A stretch of 64,000 nucleotides of DNA, from positions 24,242,098-24,306,097 of the forward strand of contig NC_063439.1 in assembly GCF_020379485.1 (NCBI RefSeq), written 5' to 3'. Every line of letters begins with the position of its first letter. Position 1 is the first letter of the stretch. The notes below the pieces were generated by a model. The model was not told the DNA's origin and made no database searches. It was given only the letters and a program-made list of their open reading frames with translations. Below are positions 13,139 to 25,256 of this stretch, piece by piece. The translations under genes and the position numbers were made by a program. This DNA is from Brassica napus (taxonomy: Eukaryota > Streptophyta > Magnoliopsida > Brassicales > Brassicaceae).

Positions 13139-13668
13139 CTAACTAAGCATTCACAATACGAAAGAAACACCTTTTTCTCTTTGTTGCTTCTTGACAGAGA
13201 ACTCCTCGTTTTTCATTACCTTTATCATGTAAAGTACCCATCCTTAGATATTAAGAACCTAACAGCAAAACTAATTCAAAACTGGTCTTTTTAGTGTAGT
13301 AGTATTATTTCCTCGCCATTATCTTTATCTTGTATTTCAAAATCACCAGATGAATGAAGCCTCTGCTTCTACATCTATCTTTTGTTACTCAACAACAACT
13401 CATGTGTGTTGTGATTCTTTTAAACACAGTTACTCTGGTCAATGGCATTGATATTGTCTAGATTTTGTCAGATGAAGCTCATGTTAACCTTTTGCTTCGT
13501 GTTCTCCACCAAATTCATCAAAATCCGTTAAGTGATAATTAAGAATCTGAATCACAGTGGGTAAGAGTTAGACAGAAAAAAAAAACAAAAAGTTGATTTG
13601 TGAGAGAAAAAAAAAACAGAAAGTAACAAATATTCAACAAAAAAAAAAACAGAAAGAAAAAAAAAGAT
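13139..13668. other. KxDL 3' flank and A-rich spacer
   Basis: 3'UTR of the KxDL gene and spacer. 13575-13665 is a series of A-runs separated by short CAGAAAG motifs. The last A-run, on the tRNA's 3' side, reads as T-runs on the minus strand and can serve as the Pol III terminator. No gene. Confidence 0.6.
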
Positions 13669-13740
13669 GGGGCGTTCCGAGAATTGAACGCGGGACCTCT
13701 CGCACCCTAAGCGAGAATCATACCACTAGACCAAACGCCC
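13669..13740 (-). tRNA. tRNA-Pro (AGG)
   Basis: 72-nt intron-less tRNA on the minus strand. The acceptor stem is GGGCGTT paired with AACGCCC. The D arm carries box A (TGGTCTAGTGG), the anticodon loop is CTTAGGG with anticodon AGG, and the T arm reads CCGCGTTCAATTCTCGG. Discriminator C is at 13669; CCA is not encoded, as expected in plants. T-runs follow directly on the minus strand. Box B has TTCAATT instead of the usual TTCGATT, a tolerated purine change. Confidence 0.95.
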
Positions 13741-14002
13741 ATTTGGTAAAATTCATTACCGTATATTAAATTATACAAAACTGAGGTCGTTTAACAAATC
13801 TATGGGCTATTGCACAGGCAACAACGCTTAACGAGAAGAAATAAGGGGCACAGTACAAATCAACTGAGACTTTGGCATCTTATTCATAGGACAAAGATAA
13901 TACCAAGTTGAGCAATTGGTTTAAAGTAGGTGGTTCTTCAATACCAAATCCTTTGTTATTTGACGCCTCAGTGACAAAATACACAACAATTATTCAAGTA
14001 CT

Positions 14003-15588
14003 CTACGCAGAATATGGTGTCTTCACTCCCATTCTCAGACACAACCAAGGCCGGTCCTGACTTGGATCAACAAAACTATGATGCAGAAAGTGTCCGGCTT
14101 CTTCATCCATCAGTTCTCTCGACCAGGTAACACGTCCAGACGAGCAGCTGCCCGGACCAAAGCACCTGCGTATAAAACATCATCAACCATTTGTTTCTTG
14201 ATTAACCACTTGGTACAACAGTAAAGAGATCTCAAGATGATGTACCTGTACTCATAAAAGCAAGCACTTCTCTCATTCTCAGCGTTTCCCCAGTTATGCC
14301 AACCAACGTTTCTGATGCATGCATCCATATAAGTGTATGCAAGAACCACCCTCCCGAACGGTCCCCATGGCCTTCCGAGGTACATATACCCACACTGACC
14401 ATTGCCCGTGATCACACATCTGCAACAAGTATGTCGAAGCTGAGTTTGCTTTGGCAAAAATATACAAGGCATAGAAGATAAATAATCCTTTAGGAGATAA
14501 AAGCAGACCTTAGGAAAACGTAGCCAGTAGATTCCTGAGACGTTTTGCGGCTTTGTGCTGTAATAAAACCCTGAGATTTGCAGTGGATATGGCAGTGTTC
14601 CAAGAGTGCCGTACTGTTTCCAAATATGAAATCCACGCTTCCTTCGATGTAGCAGTCTTTCAGATATTGTTTCCCATGATGCAAATACAATGTATCCTGC
14701 ATAAATAAAATGTTTGCCATAAGCTACAAGAGGATTTGGATAAACATACTTGCAATTTAATCTATCTAAACTAGAAAGGAATATCTACATTGAAGAGACC
14801 TGAAGAATTATGAACCAACCAACACGAAACTATATAGAGAAAGACAAAACATTTGAAGTTATCTGACTGCTCAAAGGCAAAGCGAACCTGCCAGCCGAGG
14901 AACCGACAGTTATAAAAGGCACAACGGTCTGCAGTAACTCTTATCGCCACAGCTTGCCCTGATCCCTACACATAACAAGTACAAAGGGTCAAAAACATTA
15001 ACTAGTATTACACAACAAGCATTAGCTTAGCAAATATACTCCAAAATCGAGTTGAGTGTCCTACAAGATATTCACCACACGGAACTGATAAAACAAGTTG
15101 TAAACTTTGTCTAGCCGTGAGGGATTCTCTTAGTTATAAAATGTGAAAAAAAGTAACAGACTTTACCTCAGGAGAAGAGTTCTCAAAAGTAACGTTCTCT
15201 GCAATAAAGTCTTCACCTTCAACAATAACACTCCCGCACCCAAACGTTCCCGTCCCTATGACTCTAGACGCCTTCACACAAACAAACAAACCCATCAGAG
15301 TGATTCACGTGCGGCTAAGAATAGAAAGGTTTTCAGATAAACCTGGTGATGCTCAATCTTGGAAGCTGTATTGTTCCAAGTGAGAACGGTGATTTCCGGG
15401 GAGATTCCGGCGAAAGTGATGAAGTTTTTCCTCTTGGGCACGTACACCGGCTGCCTGTAGATCCCCGGCGAGATACGGATGACAGTCCGACAAGTGTTCC
15501 CAAGAGGAACCGAGTCAATTGCGTCCTGAACGGAGCGGTAATCGCCTGTACCATCCTGCGCAACCAACACCACTCGAGCAGTCGCCAT
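14003..15588 (-). CDS. PME31: Pectin methylesterase PME31
   Basis: Pectinesterase that removes methyl esters from cell-wall homogalacturonan. Six exons on the minus strand: 15588-15343, 15271-15167, 14965-14888, 14696-14509, 14419-14246 and 14165-14003. They sum to 317 residues, the length I recall for Arabidopsis PME31 (At3g29090). Catalytic signatures: GWQDT (split across exons 3 and 4), SVDFIFGNS with the nucleophilic Asp, and LGRPWGPFG. The Gln of GSGQAV is also present. There is no inhibitor pro-domain and no clear signal peptide, so it is a short, pro-region-less PME. All introns are GT-AG and the frame is intact. It diverges from the plus-strand gene at 16228 across a spacer of about 640 bp. 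Confidence 0.96.
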
Positions 15589-16227
15589 TCTTTCTCTTCC
15601 TTATCTCTCTGTCTAGTGACGAAAACCTAGTAATGGTGTCCTATAAAAGCTCTAATTGCGTCGAATTGCGGCAGAATCTTGGTGGGTTTTGTTCGATTGG
15701 TGAAAAAGGAAGATGCTTTAACTCCGCTTATAGGTGTCGTATTGTTCGATCACCATCTGTGTCCTGTTTCTTTTTTAGTTCTTCGTCTTTTCGTCTTCTT
15801 TTTCCCCTAGTGATGAGGTTAATTATTTTTTATTGCTAAAACATCCCTGTACTTACAAATATTTGTAAAATTCACTCCGTAGTTTGAAATAGGAATCTTT
15901 AGCCCAGTGTTATCGTGGCCAAAAGGTTCAAGATTGTCGGTAAGAAAGAGTATACAATATGGTTTGCGGATGTGACAAAAAAAAAAAAAAAAAAAAAAAA
16001 CAATATGGTTTGCGGACCTGCCACATCGACACTTTGACTAAGACAACAAAGATAAAAGCCACGTGGCAGCATTGACTTTTCCCGCGCGTAGTGGTCGCCA
16101 AGTAAACAGGGGATAACAAACTGAGCAACCAATGTGAGAGATCTCTTTTACAAGTTAGTTAAGTTTCGTGTAATAGATCGACAGAGAGAGAGAGAGAGAG
16201 CATCCCAAAATAATCAAATCTGAGACG
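15589..16227. promoter_or_regulatory. Divergent promoter region PME31 / Gly-Lys-rich protein
   Basis: Head-to-head spacer between the PME31 start (15588, minus) and the ATG at 16228 (plus). It contains a micro-insertion at 15971-16000, a CACGTGG G-box-like core near 16060, and a (GA)n tract just before 16201. No further gene; frames here are short and low-complexity. Confidence 0.5.
15955..16016 (+). mobile_element. Micro-retroposon: TGTGAC plus A24 with 16-bp TSD
   Basis: The perfect direct repeat CAATATGGTTTGCGGA (15955-15970 and 16001-16016) flanks a 30-bp insert, TGTGAC followed by 24 A. This looks like a retroposition event truncated almost to its poly(A) tail. Confidence 0.8.
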
Positions 16228-17337
16228 ATGCCGTACTACACCAGCAACGACGACGACGTGGATGACTTCAACGACTACGATCCGACGCCGTACAGCGGAG
16301 GCTATGACATCACCGTGACGTACGGCCGCTCAGTCCCTCCTTCCGACGAGACTTGCTACCCTCTCTCCTCTCGCTCCGGCGACGCCTTCGAGTACCAGCG
16401 GCCCGTGTTTTCTTCCAGCAAGGAGCCCGCTGCTTACGGCGACCAGGCTCTCAACACCGAGTACAGCAGCTACGCCCGACCCAAGACCCGGCCCGGAGGT
16501 CACGGAGGCGCTCACGTCGAAGGTGGGAAGAAGCCGGAGCACGGTGGATCTGGATCTGACTTTGGCCGGAAACCTGATTCCGGGAGAACGGAGGTTGAGT
16601 ACGGACGGAGGCCTGAGTCTGGTGGTTATGGCGGAGGAAGAACGGAGGTTGAGTATGGCCGGAAACCTGAATCGGAGCATGGATCTGGCTATGGTCATAG
16701 CAAGGATGGAGATGATGATGATAAGAAAGAGAGCCACAAAAAAAACGTAAGTTTGTTCAATTTTCATTTAATAAAGTGCTTCCCTTTTGCTACAATGTCT
16801 GAAAATAGGAATATCCATGGAATCTTGAATCTTTTAGTGATCTTTATTGTTTCATTGATTGGATCTTGGTCTTAAATTAAGAACATCCTTTTGAAAGTTT
16901 CTGTCTTTGAACAAACTTTGGCTCCAATTGTTATATATATGTTGCAGAGTGGCAAGGACTGTGATGATGAGAAGAGCAAGATGAAGGAGAAGAAGAAGGA
17001 TAAGGATAAGAAGAAAGATGGATATAACTCGGGGGATGATGAGAAGAAGAAGAAGGACAAGAACAAGGACCATCATGATGATTATGATGAGAAAAAGAAG
17101 AACAAAAACAAGGACCATAATTATGATGAGAAAAAGAAGAAGAAGGACTATCATCATGGTAGTGATGATGACAAGAAGAAGAAAACGGACTATCATCATG
17201 GTAGTGACGATGACAAGAAGAAGAAAAAGGACCATTATGATGACAAGAAGAAGAAGGATCATTATGGTAGTGATGAGGACAAGAAGAAGAATAAGAAGGA
17301 TAAGCATTACAAGGGACATCGTGAATACGATGACTAG
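16228..17337 (+). CDS. Gly-rich / Lys-Asp-His-rich protein of unknown function
   Basis: Two exons (16228-16746 and 16948-17337) encode 302 residues. The N-terminal half is acidic, then Gly/Tyr/Pro-rich, with imperfect repeats of a GRKPESG-type unit (residues about 90-150: EVEYGRRPESGG, EVEYGRKPES). The C-terminal half is almost entirely Lys, Asp, His, Tyr and Gly in repeats of the DDDKKKKxDYHHGS type. No enzymatic motif is present. It is probably intrinsically disordered. The family annotated as glycine-rich protein at At3g29075 fits by position and pattern. Long frames on the opposite strand and in other frames are shadows of the low-complexity coding sequence. The lone intron (16747-16947) is GT-AG. 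Confidence 0.88.
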
Positions 17338-19489
17338 AAACCCCTTCTGGCCTCTTCCTACATAAGGGATTGCACATCTCCCAAGCTTTTAGTCACTAAT
17401 TAAGTAACCCCACGCACACTTTTCTCTTAAGTTTTATGTCGATTGTTGTTTTGTTTTTGCTTTCCCATTTGTGCTATCTTCTATAAAACTATGCAGTATG
17501 AGTTTTCTAGTTATGTATTTTGGTTTAAGCTTTTTTTCGAAAGTCCACCCACCAATGGCCTAAAATAGGATCTTATTCTTTTGGTCTCGGTCTAAATTAA
17601 GAAAGTCTGATAGTAGTCACTCACAAGCAGAGTTTGATAGAAACTATTATGAAGATGAATAAGTAAAATTACGGTGATGATGTCCGAGCCTAATGAAACC
17701 AGCAGAAGAAACAAAAAAAAAATTCAATATTAATCAATATTAATGAACAAATCTTGTGTTTTTTTTTTTTTAAATGGGCTAGTTCTCTCAATTGTATTAT
17801 CAGGGTTAGATACGGACAAGCCAACACAACACATAAGAAGTCCAAACTTTCTGGCCAAAGCCCAAACATACCCAAACGCAAGTAGGGTTTTAGTATGGGT
17901 TTATATATAACCTTTGATACCAGAGCTGTTCAATAAGCAGAACACACTTTGAATACAATTTTCAGTGTAACCCTAATCTCTTAGCGTCTTCCGCCGTTTC
18001 TTACTTCTCCTTCGCGTCTGCTGTTCTTATTCCTTCTGTTTGGTTTTCTATTATGTATGAGATTTGCACAAGTACTGGGACATCCCCAAATAAAATTGGG
18101 GAATCTGTCTAATTAATTTTATGTGCATATATTAAAATTAGGGATCCGCTTTGCAGCTTATGACCTCACCCGATCTGTTTGGGTTCATCTTGTCTCTGCT
18201 GCCAGTATTCTCCTGAAATTCTATTTTCTCAAAGAAAACCTTACTGGTTCTGCTTTTCTTTACAAAATTAAAATCAGAATCTCCTTTATACTTTTTTAAT
18301 TTTCTTTGTTGATTACTATGAGTTGGTTGTTGAAACATGGCCGTTATTGTTTGAGTTTGGAATCTCTCTGGAAAAGCCAATTAGTAACAGAGCGTTACTG
18401 GTTTGAACATTGAAACACAACTAAAATGGAAAAGCCAATTAAAACCGAGCTGAACTGATTTGAAAGAAAATTAAAACACAGCTAAATTAGACTCCTTGAC
18501 CATTCTAGTCTATGTAACTAGCTAAAACACTGGTAATATTAACTAAGGAATTTACTATTTTGTAGTAACAAAATAATAGACCTGCGACAAGTTATGAATC
18601 ATAAGCCGGGGAACAAAAAAAGAATGAAAAGAAGAAGATTGAACAGAATTAAGCATAATTGTACAGTAGTATACAACATCTATCACTGGTGGAACTTGAA
18701 GAACGAATCTTATATCCATGTCGATAATCCGAGGTTTCTTGTGATACAAGTTTCTGTACTACTTTGCTCTTGTCCCATTTTGGTTAAATGTTCTAACGAC
18801 TACTTACAATAGTGAAGGTATTCCAAACATCTCTTACCGCAGCTGTAAGTTATCAATCACACCCACGATGAGTTGAAAAAATTTCACACTTGGTAGGTAT
18901 TTACAATAGGATATATTTTTGGTTGGTGGCCTAAGAGGAGGCTAACACACATGAAATGACATGTAAACTTTGGTCACCGAGAGAAACAGTGAACAAAATT
19001 TTGGTTTCTAACTAATCTAATCTCTAAAACAATACATTTATGTTATCGATCAAAGATTGTTTGGTTTTAGTGTCTAATTTTGGATCATCCGAATTGATAC
19101 AATCCAAACCGAAAAAGAAGAAAACTAAAATAAATAGTTTAAAACCGATTTGGATACCGAAATGGTCTTTTGTTATCTACAAGTTTGAAACAAAAGATAA
19201 AAACTGAATCAGGACATACTAAGGCAGACACTAATCTTTGGTAAAAGAATTTTCAGATTTGAGGTATATTCACAAATTATTATTATGACAATTATAAATG
19301 GATTACAAATGGTAAGAGAAACGATTTTCACAAAATGTTACAAGAGTCTTTCAATATCTTCGTACATCCTATATTCCTAGAGTCTACAATCTAGAGCAAA
19401 CACATAACAATTCCCTAAAATAAAATACCTCCTAATTGTTTGTTTCCCCCATATATACCCCAATTTTAGACAAGTTCCAAGTCCCCAAT
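17338..19489. other. Intergenic, with an orphan promoter-like segment
   Basis: No gene is supported. 17760-18030 looks like a housekeeping promoter and leader: TGGGC/AAGCCC elements near 17774 and 17858, a telo-box-like AGGGTTTTAG near 17885, TATATATAA near 17902, and a CT-rich leader with AACCCTAA. No open frame follows. It may be what remains of a gene lost after triplication. The rest (18100-19489) is plain AT-rich DNA containing the NAC gene's 3' flank. Confidence 0.5.
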
Positions 19490-20702
19490 TCAGAAATTCC
19501 AATAGCAATCAACTTCGACCGAACCGGTCGAACCAGCAAGACCGTGATCGTGCCAAGAACTCGTGGTTAATTCGTTTTCCGCTGTACCGAAACCCTGGAT
19601 ATTCTTCTTAAACTGTGTTTCTTCACTGTCAAGCAACATCATCAATATTGAAGAATTATCTTGCATGAACACAGGATCAGAGTAAAGCATCGAACCAATG
19701 TTCGGTATCAACTGAGTCGATGAAGAACCGAGCATGGTAACGTTACATTCGTCTTTTAACTCGGAGATGTGACTCTTATCCTCAACGGTTGTTTGGTCGG
19801 AGAAGCAGGTTACGTTAGACAACGATCCGCCGAAAGAGTCCATTAGGGGAGGTAAACCAGCCGGTTCGACTTGGTTAATCCCTGAACCGAGCATCGTTAA
19901 GCCGTAGAGATGCATCTTCTTACCGTCTGCACCTTTCTGAAAAACTCTACTAATAACCCATTCGTTCTGCATTCAACAAACAACACCAAACTCAAAAATC
20001 AAAAATCAAAAAGCAGGGATGATAAATAAAAGTATATGTTTATTATAAAAAAAGAAGCAGGGAACTCTAACACACACACACACACAAGTACTCAAGTTAT
20101 GTTTATGTATTACCTTAGCGGTTACAGGGAGATTGTCGTTTGCATATATGCCATCTAAGCGATACTCGTGAATGACCCAGTTTGTTTTTACTCCCTTAGG
20201 AGCTCTTCCTTCGTAGAAAACCAATGTTTTCTTCATACCAACAAGAGCTTTTTCTTTGAAGATCTCTTTGTCTTTCCCTGTAGCTTTCCAATAACCGGCC
20301 CTAGTAGCCCGGTTCGTCCTTAAACCGGTTGGGTATTTCCGGTCTCTTACACAGAAGAAGTACCACTCCTTTTCACCAATCTTAGCCTTCCCTGTTCCAC
20401 CAAAATAAAATAAAAATAGAGTGATTAGAACAAAGCAAAACAGAGAGATAGAAATAAATAAAGTATGAAAACCCATTAAAAAGAAAAGAACTTTCTAACT
20501 TACATGGCAAGTCCCAAGGCTCAACCTTGTTGAGATCAACTTCACCAATGGCTACAGCGGAGAAGAGGGTGTTTAGAACCTTCGGTCTAAGATAGTGGCT
20601 TATGAGTTCTTCATCTGTTGGGTGAAATCTGAATCCAGGTAGCAAATCAATCTGCTCTGAATCTTCTATGATCTCACCAGTTCTTGATACCTCGTAATCC
20701 AT
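19490..20702 (-). CDS. NAC059: NAC transcription factor, NAC059/ORS1 type
   Basis: NAC-domain DNA-binding regulator; the Arabidopsis gene At3g29035 promotes leaf senescence. Three minus-strand exons (20702-20504, 20391-20114 and 19966-19490) give 317 residues. The NAC domain occupies residues about 20-165, with [77 protein letters not shown] and [10 protein letters not shown]. The C-terminal half is the variable activation region ([20 protein letters not shown]). Intron 2 holds a (CA)n tract at about 20070-20086. All introns are GT-AG and the frame is intact. Upstream (20703-20900) is a leader with several T-runs. Confidence 0.95.
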
Positions 20703-21147
20703 TGGTGTTGAACTTGAAGAGAGGAGACACAGAAAGAGTTTTTTTTTTTATGTCAAAGAGAAAGAAGAAATTTTTTTTTTTTTTTTGTAGGAGAGAAGAG
20801 AAGTTGGTTTGAGCAGCCAAGCTCTTATACAAGTTTGAATCAGATGAAGAATCATAAATTATTATAGTTTTTATCCACCAATAATTGGTCACTGTTTGGT
20901 ATCAAATTATATTTTTCTATAATTATTTAATATGGTTATCCAGAGTTGTGAGAATTATTATTGTTTGTATACACCAAAAATATCTCAGTTATATATTAAT
21001 AAATCTATTTTTGTTATTATACAAGTCAATGTAGACCCGATCGACCCAACCATAAACCTATAGTTCCAAAAGATCTATTAAATTTGAGTTTGGTTTTATG
21101 CTATATTTAGTTCTTAAAATAATTTTAAATGTTGTTTTGGTTTTATG

Positions 21148-21190
21148 CTATATTTAGTTCCTTTTTTTTTGTAACAACTATATTTAGTTC
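21148..21190 (-). mobile_element. Micro-retroposon with 13-bp TSD
   Basis: CTATATTTAGTTC (21148-21160 and 21178-21190) flanks a 17-bp insert. In the sense direction (minus) the insert reads TTGTTAC followed by A9. Confidence 0.7.
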
Positions 21191-21480
21191 TTAACAGTAA
21201 GATAAAGAAGGAGACAGATGCGTAGAGCGATAGGAAACTTAAGATGTTAATTTTAAAAGATATTTTTGTAGTATTAATAAATAATTAGATCTCTCTATTT
21301 CAGAAACTTTAACATCTCAAAGCTTCAATTTGACCAGGAACATCTCACCGGTGGCTACCCATATAATTCTGTTGATGCGATAAGAACAATTTTATCACAT
21401 CACTGATGACGCTTTTGTCCATTCTTAAAAATAACTATTATTATTTAGAAAAACGAAGCAATGTTTTAATATGATTATCT

Positions 21481-21528
21481 TTCAAATAACATTGGTTTTT
21501 TTTTTTTGCTTAAATTCAAATAACATTG
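21481..21528 (-). mobile_element. Micro-retroposon with 14-bp TSD
   Basis: TTCAAATAACATTG (21481-21494 and 21515-21528) flanks a 20-bp insert. Its sense strand (minus) reads TTTAAGC followed by A12. Confidence 0.75.
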
Positions 21529-22382
21529 TTAGTTTCTATATTTGGCAAGAGTTCAGGTTTCCGAGCAGTAATTATGCTTTCACTTGAGAAAAATGCTTTA
21601 ACTAGAGTAACCCATTGTGGCGTGGCTTCTATCACTGCTCCATATATAATGAAATTCATACTTGTATATATGTCTAGAGTTCAAACTCTAAACTATGTAT
21701 TTGACTATATATGACAAAAATGAATAATAATAAAGTAGTCAAATTATCAAACAACGAGAACATGTACGTAGCTTGCATACAATTCTTGCAAATAGTTTAT
21801 CATTTAACTTGAATATAATTTTTGCAAAATAATTATAAACGTTATAAGTTTTAATAAATTATAATATATGTTCCTGTGAGGGTTGTTATAACTTTTCTGG
21901 TTTTTTTAGTAAATCCCGTACATAAAAAATTTATTGTCCTAGAATTTATAATTTCAACGAACATAAAAGTTACATAGATGATGCTGTGGTGTATCAATTC
22001 GGTTTCCTACAGAATTTAATCAATTTAACCAAAAGATGCACAAGCCCTTAGCGAAGCCTTTGTCAACGTGACCTTCAATACGTATTGAATGTTCATATTA
22101 TCTATGGAGGTACTGAGGAACTAGTTTTATTGTATGTGGGGCAAAGAGAGATAACATGCTTACATGCACTAACGTAGCTGTAGTAACGTCTATGATGTGG
22201 TGTATCCATTCGTTCGGTTTCCTATGATTCGAATCAACATAACCAAAAGAGGCATCATCGAACCCTTAGTGAAGCCTTTGTCTAACATGACCTTTATAGT
22301 CTTGCATATTTGTGTCGTATTAGTATTACTAATACTACGTTTGTCAAAGGTGAAGAGAGATGGCATGCTTACACAGCACTAA

Positions 22383-22841
22383 GACCATGATTATCGGTAA
22401 AACCCCAAATGAGGTCATTAAAAATTTTTTTTTTTGCTTTTTGTTTTTTAAAAAATAAAAAATAAAATAAACTAATCGCGGGCCACTACGTGTCGGTAGG
22501 ACCTGCAAACAGTGCAAAAACTTCCAAAAAACCGATCCTTATTTCGTGATTTTGGAGATTGGTTTTTAAAAATTTTGTGAGACCCATGCGTCAGTGGAGC
22601 CCACAAACAGTTCAAAAACCTCCTTTAGAAACCAGCGATATTTTATTGAGAGGTTCTTAGGGTGGAGTTCTTAGCGGAATATAAGAACCCGTCTCTTAAC
22701 TTTTAACTAAAAAACCTAAGAACCGGTTCTTAAATAAGAGTTTTAAGAGCCGGTTCTTAGCTTTTGTAGTTAAAAGTTAAGAGACAGGTTCTTATATTCC
22801 GCTAAGAACCCCACCCTAAGAACTCCCCAATAATCATGCTC
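22383..22841. mobile_element. Fold-back MITE with TAA target duplication (PIF/Harbinger-like)
   Basis: The ends are GACCATGATTATCGG and (reverse complement of the right end) GAGCATGATTATTGG, flanked by TAA at 22380-22382 and 22842-22844. The right portion, 22653-22823, is a near-perfect palindrome with arms of about 80 bp. Each arm contains TTCTTAGCGGAATATAAG. The 3-bp TAA duplication fits Harbinger/Tourist elements. No coding capacity. Confidence 0.75.
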
Positions 22842-22844
22842 TAA

Positions 22845-22960
22845 GAGCATGTTTAATGGAGGGTTCTTAGAGTGAGGTTTTTAGCGGAATATAAGAACCC
22901 GTCTCTTAATTTTTAACTAAAAAAACTAAGAACCAGTTCTTAAATAAGATATTTAATGGT
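22845..22960. mobile_element. Partial second copy of the fold-back MITE
   Basis: It starts directly after the TAA duplication with GAGCATGTTTAATGG and repeats the arm sequence (GGTTCTTAG...GCGGAATATAAGAACCC). Then homology ends near 22960 without a matching right terminus, so it is truncated or interrupted. Confidence 0.6.
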
Positions 22961-25256
22961 TTAATTTTTTTGTTAGAGCAAATATACAAATGTTAATAAA
23001 ATAATATGAGTAGAAGTCTTAATAATAAATATTTATATTAAAATATATTATATACATGTGTTAATATCATTGAAATTTAATTTATATACCATATAAAATA
23101 AATAAAATTATTATTTTTAGTTATTTACCAAAAAATTATTGTCGATAAACAATGGATATTGTTTTTATTTATATGATTACTCTAATTTAATTATATACGT
23201 AAATAAACACGAAATAAATAATAATATGTAAAAATTATTTTTATACATGTTCATCTTATGCAAGGTGCAAGGTGCGGATCTTAACCTAGTTGAGCTAGGT
23301 ATTTCTATAAAGCGACTTTTGGGAACTAATTTTTTTAAAGACTTTTGGGAACTAAATTATTCGTATTTAATGGACTACTTTATTTAAATGCCAAAGCAAA
23401 TACTGCAAACTCATTTCCTTTACATAAAAATAAAGAGGGTGGGGGGGGAAACAATTGTATTGAGCAGTATCCCTCAAAACCACGTGAAAATTTTGTCTCT
23501 TCAACGGCAAGAGTTTCAAACGTAGTAATCGTCTTCTTAACGAATGCAGATTTGGTATTTACTGTAAACAGTCAACGTCATAGCTAGAAGATGAAAGCTT
23601 CGTGGTTAGATGTCAATGGTCTTCAAAATGCAAGCACTAAGCTTTGTTCTTAATTATTCTAATTAACTACTTAAAGTGGGGTTTGACCAGCTTCCTTGCG
23701 CGAAACATCAGTTAACGATTCGGAACAATACGCGTGTCTATCTGCTAATGGATTATTATGCCATGTAAAGACGTGGTCCTGTTTGTGTTAGGCGACCCAC
23801 TTTGTGGATATGTTAAAGTAATGAACTAATGATCAGTTTAATTTTTTTTTATTTTTCTAACGTCTCAATAATAACCAAGGGCAAAAGAAACTGCTGATAT
23901 ATGATCTACAACGTTTGAAGCCCTAGTATGTTATATACGGATCAGATCTACTCTCTTTATTTTTTAACCGTGGTATGATCTCAAAGATTTTCTAAGCCGA
24001 CAGACTAATCAACACTAGTTCTGCAGGATCACGTTTTTTTACCACTTAAGATGCTCCGGATGACCAAGGAGAATCATGTGAGTCATTTACCACTAGGCCA
24101 AAACCAATTAGTTTACTCTTTTTATATAATCGAAGATCTTTCAATTATTTGTACCAATGGTTGATCAAAAAAAAATTTCTTTTTGAGAAACAGTTGATCA
24201 AAATATTGGTCTATTTTGTCCAGTTGATCATTGGATTGACGATAATGATTTGTTTTAATTATGCAGCAGAAGTGTAACTAGCCATGCTTAAACTCGTACG
24301 ATAGGCAATAAATATATAATATATAAATATATAATACACAAGAACATGCTTTCAAATATGCTTAACCAAATAAAGATAGTTTTTTGTGTTGTGTTCCGAG
24401 CTTTGTTTGGCTTTAATTGAGTTCTCACTTTACTGAACCAGTCTAGGTTAACTGAATCAGCAAAGATATTTTTAAATTGATGAGGACACTCAAAAAAATT
24501 TAATCAAGATTTGGCTTAACTAGTACAAAGGTTTCAACCTTTTTCATTAAAGTGCTGAATTATTGATACTTTTCAAATGTCTGATAAACTTGTATTCAAG
24601 AATTTCTACTTATATTATAAAATGGAGTTGGCTACATGTCATTAGGGTCAAATATGGATTCGCCACAGATGAACCATATTTAATGGGCCTTGCCCCGCCT
24701 AGATATGCAAATCCACGATTTAGAAAGAGTTCCAATTTAGAAAGAGTTCCAGTTTCATTCGATTTGCATATAAGAAAGAGAGTTCCATGACTCACCCAAG
24801 AGAATAGTTCAATTACTGGGTTTTGAAAACTAATATGAGTTGAAATTTGAAACTATCTTTTGTATGAGAGTAAAATCCACATATGAAAATGAGACACTAA
24901 AAGTTAAACTTTTGTAGCAAGGGTTAAAATCAGACAGGAAGACGATCACATTAACTGTTTGTTTAGGTGTCAATATAAAATTGTATACATATTATATTAT
25001 AGCTGAACGTCTAGCTATCACCAGCCACTAGTTGTTTTATACCACAACAGTTGTTATAAAAGAATATTGTATCTTTTATGTCTCTTCCATTAAGAGTTGA
25101 CTTTTTCTGTCGAACAAAAAGGCCTCAAAGCAATCCTCAAAAGACCACATTTGTCTCCATCATTAAACTTATAATTACAAATCACAACACACAATCAAAC
25201 CCACATCATAGAAACAAAATCAGAATCTCGCAGTCTCATCAGAAAAATCCTAAAAC
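22961..25256. other. Intergenic, with Helitron end and micro-insertion
   Basis: AT-rich spacer. A decayed Helitron 3' end lies at about 23255-23289: GGTGCGGATCTTAAC then CTAG at 23286-23289, next base T. Its hairpin is poor and no 5' end was found. A 10-bp micro-insertion is at 23314-23355. No supported gene up to the ATG at 25257. Confidence 0.5.
23314..23355 (-). mobile_element. Micro-insertion (10 bp) with 16-bp TSD
   Basis: GACTTTTGGGAACTAA (23314-23329 and 23340-23355) flanks only TTTTTTTAAA. On the minus strand this reads TTT plus A7, the shortest of the series. Confidence 0.7.

Larger units (their letters stand above)
20903..22382. other. Intergenic, upstream of NAC059
   Basis: AT-rich spacer with no supported gene. 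It holds two micro-insertions (21148-21190 and 21481-21528). It also has an imperfect local duplication: GGTTTTATGCTATATTTAG occurs at about 21092 and 21139. Confidence 0.55.

Noticed and set aside
13605..13655. AAACAGAAAG repeats around a short A-tailed piece next to the tRNA
   Set aside because: The region is a low-complexity A-rich series, and target boundaries cannot be defined.
14296..15839. Plus-strand frames over PME31
   Set aside because: They are antisense shadows of the minus-strand exons and lack any domain.
16852..17377. Antisense and alternative frames of up to 155 codons over the Gly/Lys-rich gene
   Set aside because: They translate Lys/Asp/His codon repeats as Leu/Ile, Ser/His or Arg/Met runs, which is a composition shadow. 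The plus-strand two-exon gene explains the locus.
24160..24203. Repeat GTTGATCAAAA on both sides of a T-rich piece
   Set aside because: A third GTTGATCA lies just downstream and the insert is mixed A/T without a clean tail, so a local repeat is as likely as an insertion.
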